From assembly GCA_947174225.1 (NCBI GenBank), contig CAMWIF010000114.1:1-7742 (forward strand): 7,742 bases of DNA, in the 5' to 3' direction. Positions within the stretch are counted from its first letter, which is position 1, and each line of letters opens with the position of its first letter. Below the pieces are notes generated by a model. It was not told where the DNA came from and ran no database searches. It saw only the letters and a list, made by a program, of their open reading frames with translations. The DNA comes from an uncultured Porphyromonadaceae bacterium. GTDB lineage: Bacteria; Bacteroidota; Bacteroidia; Bacteroidales; Muribaculaceae. A program made the position numbers and the translations under genes. This document shows positions 6,054 through 7,742 of this stretch, piece after piece.

Positions 6054-6988
6054 TGAATAAGTTGAATAAATACGGTTTTGACACCGTGGCTATAGTAGGC
6101 CCTACCGCTTCCGGGAAGACAGGTAGGGCCGTTTCAATTGCACATGCTTTGGATGGCGAGATTATTAGTGCCGACTCCCGCCAGGTGTATCGTGATATGG
6201 ATCTTGGCACCGGAAAAGATCTGGAAGAATATGGCAATATCGGTTATCACCTTATAGATATATGCGAGGCAGGTGAAAAGTATAATCTTCACAGATACCT
6301 CAGTGATTTTAAGGCAGCTTATGCTGATATACAAAAAAGGGGAATGTATCCTGTGATATGTGGCGGCACCGGAATGTATGTCGAGACAGCCCTAAGTGGA
6401 ATCGCCCTGCCGGAGGTTCCGGAAAATAAGACGTTACGGGAAAAACTGTCAGGCATCCCCCTTCCTCAACTTATAGACATTCTGAAGACTTACAAAACGC
6501 TTCATAATGTCACTGATGTCGATACGGAAAAACGTGCCATTCGAGCTATTGAAATTGAGGAGTATTACAGAGAAAATCCTAATGAGGCATTGGCAGCCGA
6601 CAGGAGTAGAGCCACACCGCTCAATGCCCTTATAATAGGTGTGGATATTCCAAGAGAGGAACGACGAAAAAGAATTGCCATCAGACTTGACAGACGGTTG
6701 GAAGAAGGTATGGTGGATGAAGTTAGGGGTATCTTGGAAAAGGGTGTTAATCCGGAAGATCTGATATATTATGGTTTGGAATATAAGTTCCTTACTCTTC
6801 ACGCGATTGGTAAGTTATCTTATGATGAGATGCGGAGTCAGCTTTTAATTGCCATACATCAGTTTGCCAAGCGCCAGATGACATGGTTCAGAGGTATGGA
6901 GAGAAGGGGTTTTAAGATTAATTGGCTACCTTATGATATGCCTGAATCTGAATTTAATTCGGCGGTCATATCAATGTTGAGACAGTGA
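6053..6988 (+). CDS. miaA: tRNA dimethylallyltransferase (MiaA), Bacteroidetes variant
   Basis: MiaA transfers a dimethylallyl group to N6 of A37 in tRNAs that read UNN codons, aiding codon-anticodon pairing. Visible motifs are the P-loop GPTASGKT (16-23), ADSRQVY (40-46) with the catalytic-type Asp41, YHLIDI (65-70), GGTGMY (104-109), GMVDEVR (219-225) and QFAKRQMTWFR (270-280). The 311 residues match the family's usual length. LGTGKDLEEYG replaces the common GTAKP stretch, a feature of one of the two MiaA paralogues that Bacteroides species carry, so a second miaA probably exists elsewhere. I chose the ATG at 6053, which overlaps the preceding stop; a TTG at 6050 is in frame but an unlikely start. 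Coupling to the membrane protein gene upstream suggests co-expression. The gene ends 31 bases before a strong hairpin. Confidence 0.95.
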   Translation: MNKLNKYGFDTVAIVGPTASGKTGRAVSIAHALDGEIISADSRQVYRDMDLGTGKDLEEYGNIGYHLIDICEAGEKYNLHRYLSDFKAAYADIQKRGMYPVICGGTGMYVETALSGIALPEVPENKTLREKLSGIPLPQLIDILKTYKTLHNVTDVDTEKRAIRAIEIEEYYRENPNEALAADRSRATPLNALIIGVDIPREERRKRIAIRLDRRLEEGMVDEVRGILEKGVNPEDLIYYGLEYKFLTLHAIGKLSYDEMRSQLLIAIHQFAKRQMTWFRGMERRGFKINWLPYDMPESEFNSAVISMLRQ

Positions 6989-7019
6989 GAGGGAGGCTTA
7001 GACGGGCTTTGTAAATAGA

Positions 7020-7055
7020 AAACCCTCGCGTTGGTTTTATCAAACGCGAGGGTTT
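7020..7055. terminator. Bidirectional terminator between convergent genes
   Basis: AAACCCTCGCGTT (7020-7032) and AACGCGAGGGTTT (7043-7055) form a perfect 13-bp GC-rich stem with a 10-base loop. A and T runs flank both sides, so it can work in either direction. The tail read on the - strand (TTTTCTATTT) is more U-rich than the + strand tail (TTTACTCT). It lies between miaA on + and the ABC permease on -, and should end both transcripts. Confidence 0.88.
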
Positions 7056-7077
7056 ACTCTATGTCAGATGCTTTGGA

Positions 7078-7097
7078 AGGCGATTCGGAGATCGCCT
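7078..7097. other. Second hairpin near the 3' end of the permease gene
   Basis: AGGCGAT (7078-7084) and ATCGCCT (7091-7097) form a perfect 7-bp stem with a 6-base loop. No T-run follows on either strand, so it is not a terminator by itself. On the - strand it stands 18 bases after the permease stop and before the main terminator, and could stabilise the transcript's 3' end. Confidence 0.5.
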
Positions 7098-7115
7098 AAC
7101 CATATGCGAATAGGA

Positions 7116-7742
7116 TTACTGAACTTTCAGGAATGTGATCAGATCGCGGGGGGTGAGTTGCTTACCTTTCAAGAGGAGTGATGACCGGTAAAGTTTTCCA
7201 GCCAACATCACGCAGATAAAGGCGGAAGCGTATAGTATAACGAGTGAAATGAGAGTCTGCCACCAAGGAGAGACACCCGACACAGCATTGATTGTGCCAA
7301 CAGTCGGCGAAGTGAACGGTATATAGTTGCAAGCAGTTGCAAATACTGAGTCTCCATTGTCAACAGCGAAATTACCAATGTAGAAAGCTCCCAAGAGAAT
7401 GAAGGTCAAGACCGACATGTATGTCTGATTCTCCCCATCTTTGTCGGTGATGGCTCCACAGGCTGCATAGAGCGATCCGTAGAGAATGTAGCCACCTATG
7501 AAATACAGAAGCATATATAGAATGGCAAGATACAACTTGGGATTGGTGAGCAAATCAAATGGAATTGTAAAGGGAAAGACCATAAAGACAACGGTAATAC
7601 CTATGATAATGAAACTTGCCCATACCAGAAGCTGCACCATTCCTATCAATCCTACTGCAATGATCTTGGCAAGCATCATAGTCTTTCCGTCAACGCAAGT
7701 TGACAGGATTTCCATGATTCTGTTGCTTTTCTCAGTTTTGAC
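7116..7742 (-). CDS. ABC-2 type exporter permease, NatB-like (5' end outside the window)
   Basis: The visible 208 residues are the C-terminal part of an ABC-2 permease of the NatB/COG1668 kind, the membrane half of an ABC exporter whose substrate cannot be told from sequence. The reading frame is open to the right edge, and residues before the first internal ATG (VKTEKSNRI) already belong to the family signature EK(T/S)NR(I/V)MEI(L/I), so that ATG is not the start. Hydrophobic segments follow at about visible residues 25-57, 70-97, 109-126 and 160-185. GAITDKDGENQTYM (97-110) and IPFTSP (141-146) are typical of the family's C-terminal half. It ends in a TAA at 7118-7116 and faces miaA across a shared terminator. 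The ATP-binding subunit is probably upstream, off the window. Confidence 0.88.
   Translation of the reverse strand, partial: VKTEKSNRIMEILSTCVDGKTMMLAKIIAVGLIGMVQLLVWASFIIIGITVVFMVFPFTIPFDLLTNPKLYLAILYMLLYFIGGYILYGSLYAACGAITDKDGENQTYMSVLTFILLGAFYIGNFAVDNGDSVFATACNYIPFTSPTVGTINAVSGVSPWWQTLISLVILYASAFICVMLAGKLYRSSLLLKGKQLTPRDLITFLKVQ

Noticed and set aside
7713..7715. ATG on the - strand as the start of the ABC permease
   Set aside because: Upstream in-frame residues VKTEKSNRI continue the conserved EKxNR motif, so the ATG is internal and the gene runs off the window.

Overview
The window reads as ordinary chromosomal DNA from a member of the Bacteroidales (phylum Bacteroidota). The evidence is a DUF4293 protein (a family essentially confined to this phylum), a ProRS and a MiaA whose sequences closely resemble the Bacteroides forms as I recall them, a Bacteroidetes-type periplasmic dipeptidyl peptidase IV, start codons without Shine-Dalgarno sequences, and candidate promoter boxes of the TAnnTTTG type. 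A gut lineage such as Muribaculaceae or Bacteroidaceae is plausible, but I cannot fix the family from this sequence alone. I see no mobile element, CRISPR array, rRNA or tRNA.

Layout. From 1 to 140 lies a leader with a promoter-like box and five tandem heptamers that run up to the start codon of a four-helix DUF4293 membrane protein (141-611). A strong intrinsic terminator (648-687) closes that gene. A second promoter-like box (703-710) then begins a leader of roughly 230 nt ahead of proS (947-2428). This leader holds small hairpins, a 15-nt palindrome and two short reading frames. Sixteen bases after proS starts a secreted S9 dipeptidyl peptidase IV (2445-4631). After a 66-nt gap come a six-helix membrane protein of unknown function (4698-6053) and miaA (6053-6988), which overlap by one base (TGATG). 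All of these are on the + strand. A 13-bp hairpin at 7020-7055 is a shared terminator facing a convergent ABC-2 exporter permease on the - strand (7116 to the right edge), whose 5' end is outside the window.

How the genes may work together. ProRS charges proline. DPP IV releases Xaa-Pro dipeptides from peptides in the periplasm. Their tight spacing suggests co-transcription and a possible link between proline supply and proline use. MiaA prenylates A37 of tRNAs that read UNN codons, so two of the six genes act on tRNA. The 451-residue membrane protein is translationally coupled to miaA but has no recognisable family. It and the proS leader are the least explained parts of the window. I see no clearly novel multi-gene system here.
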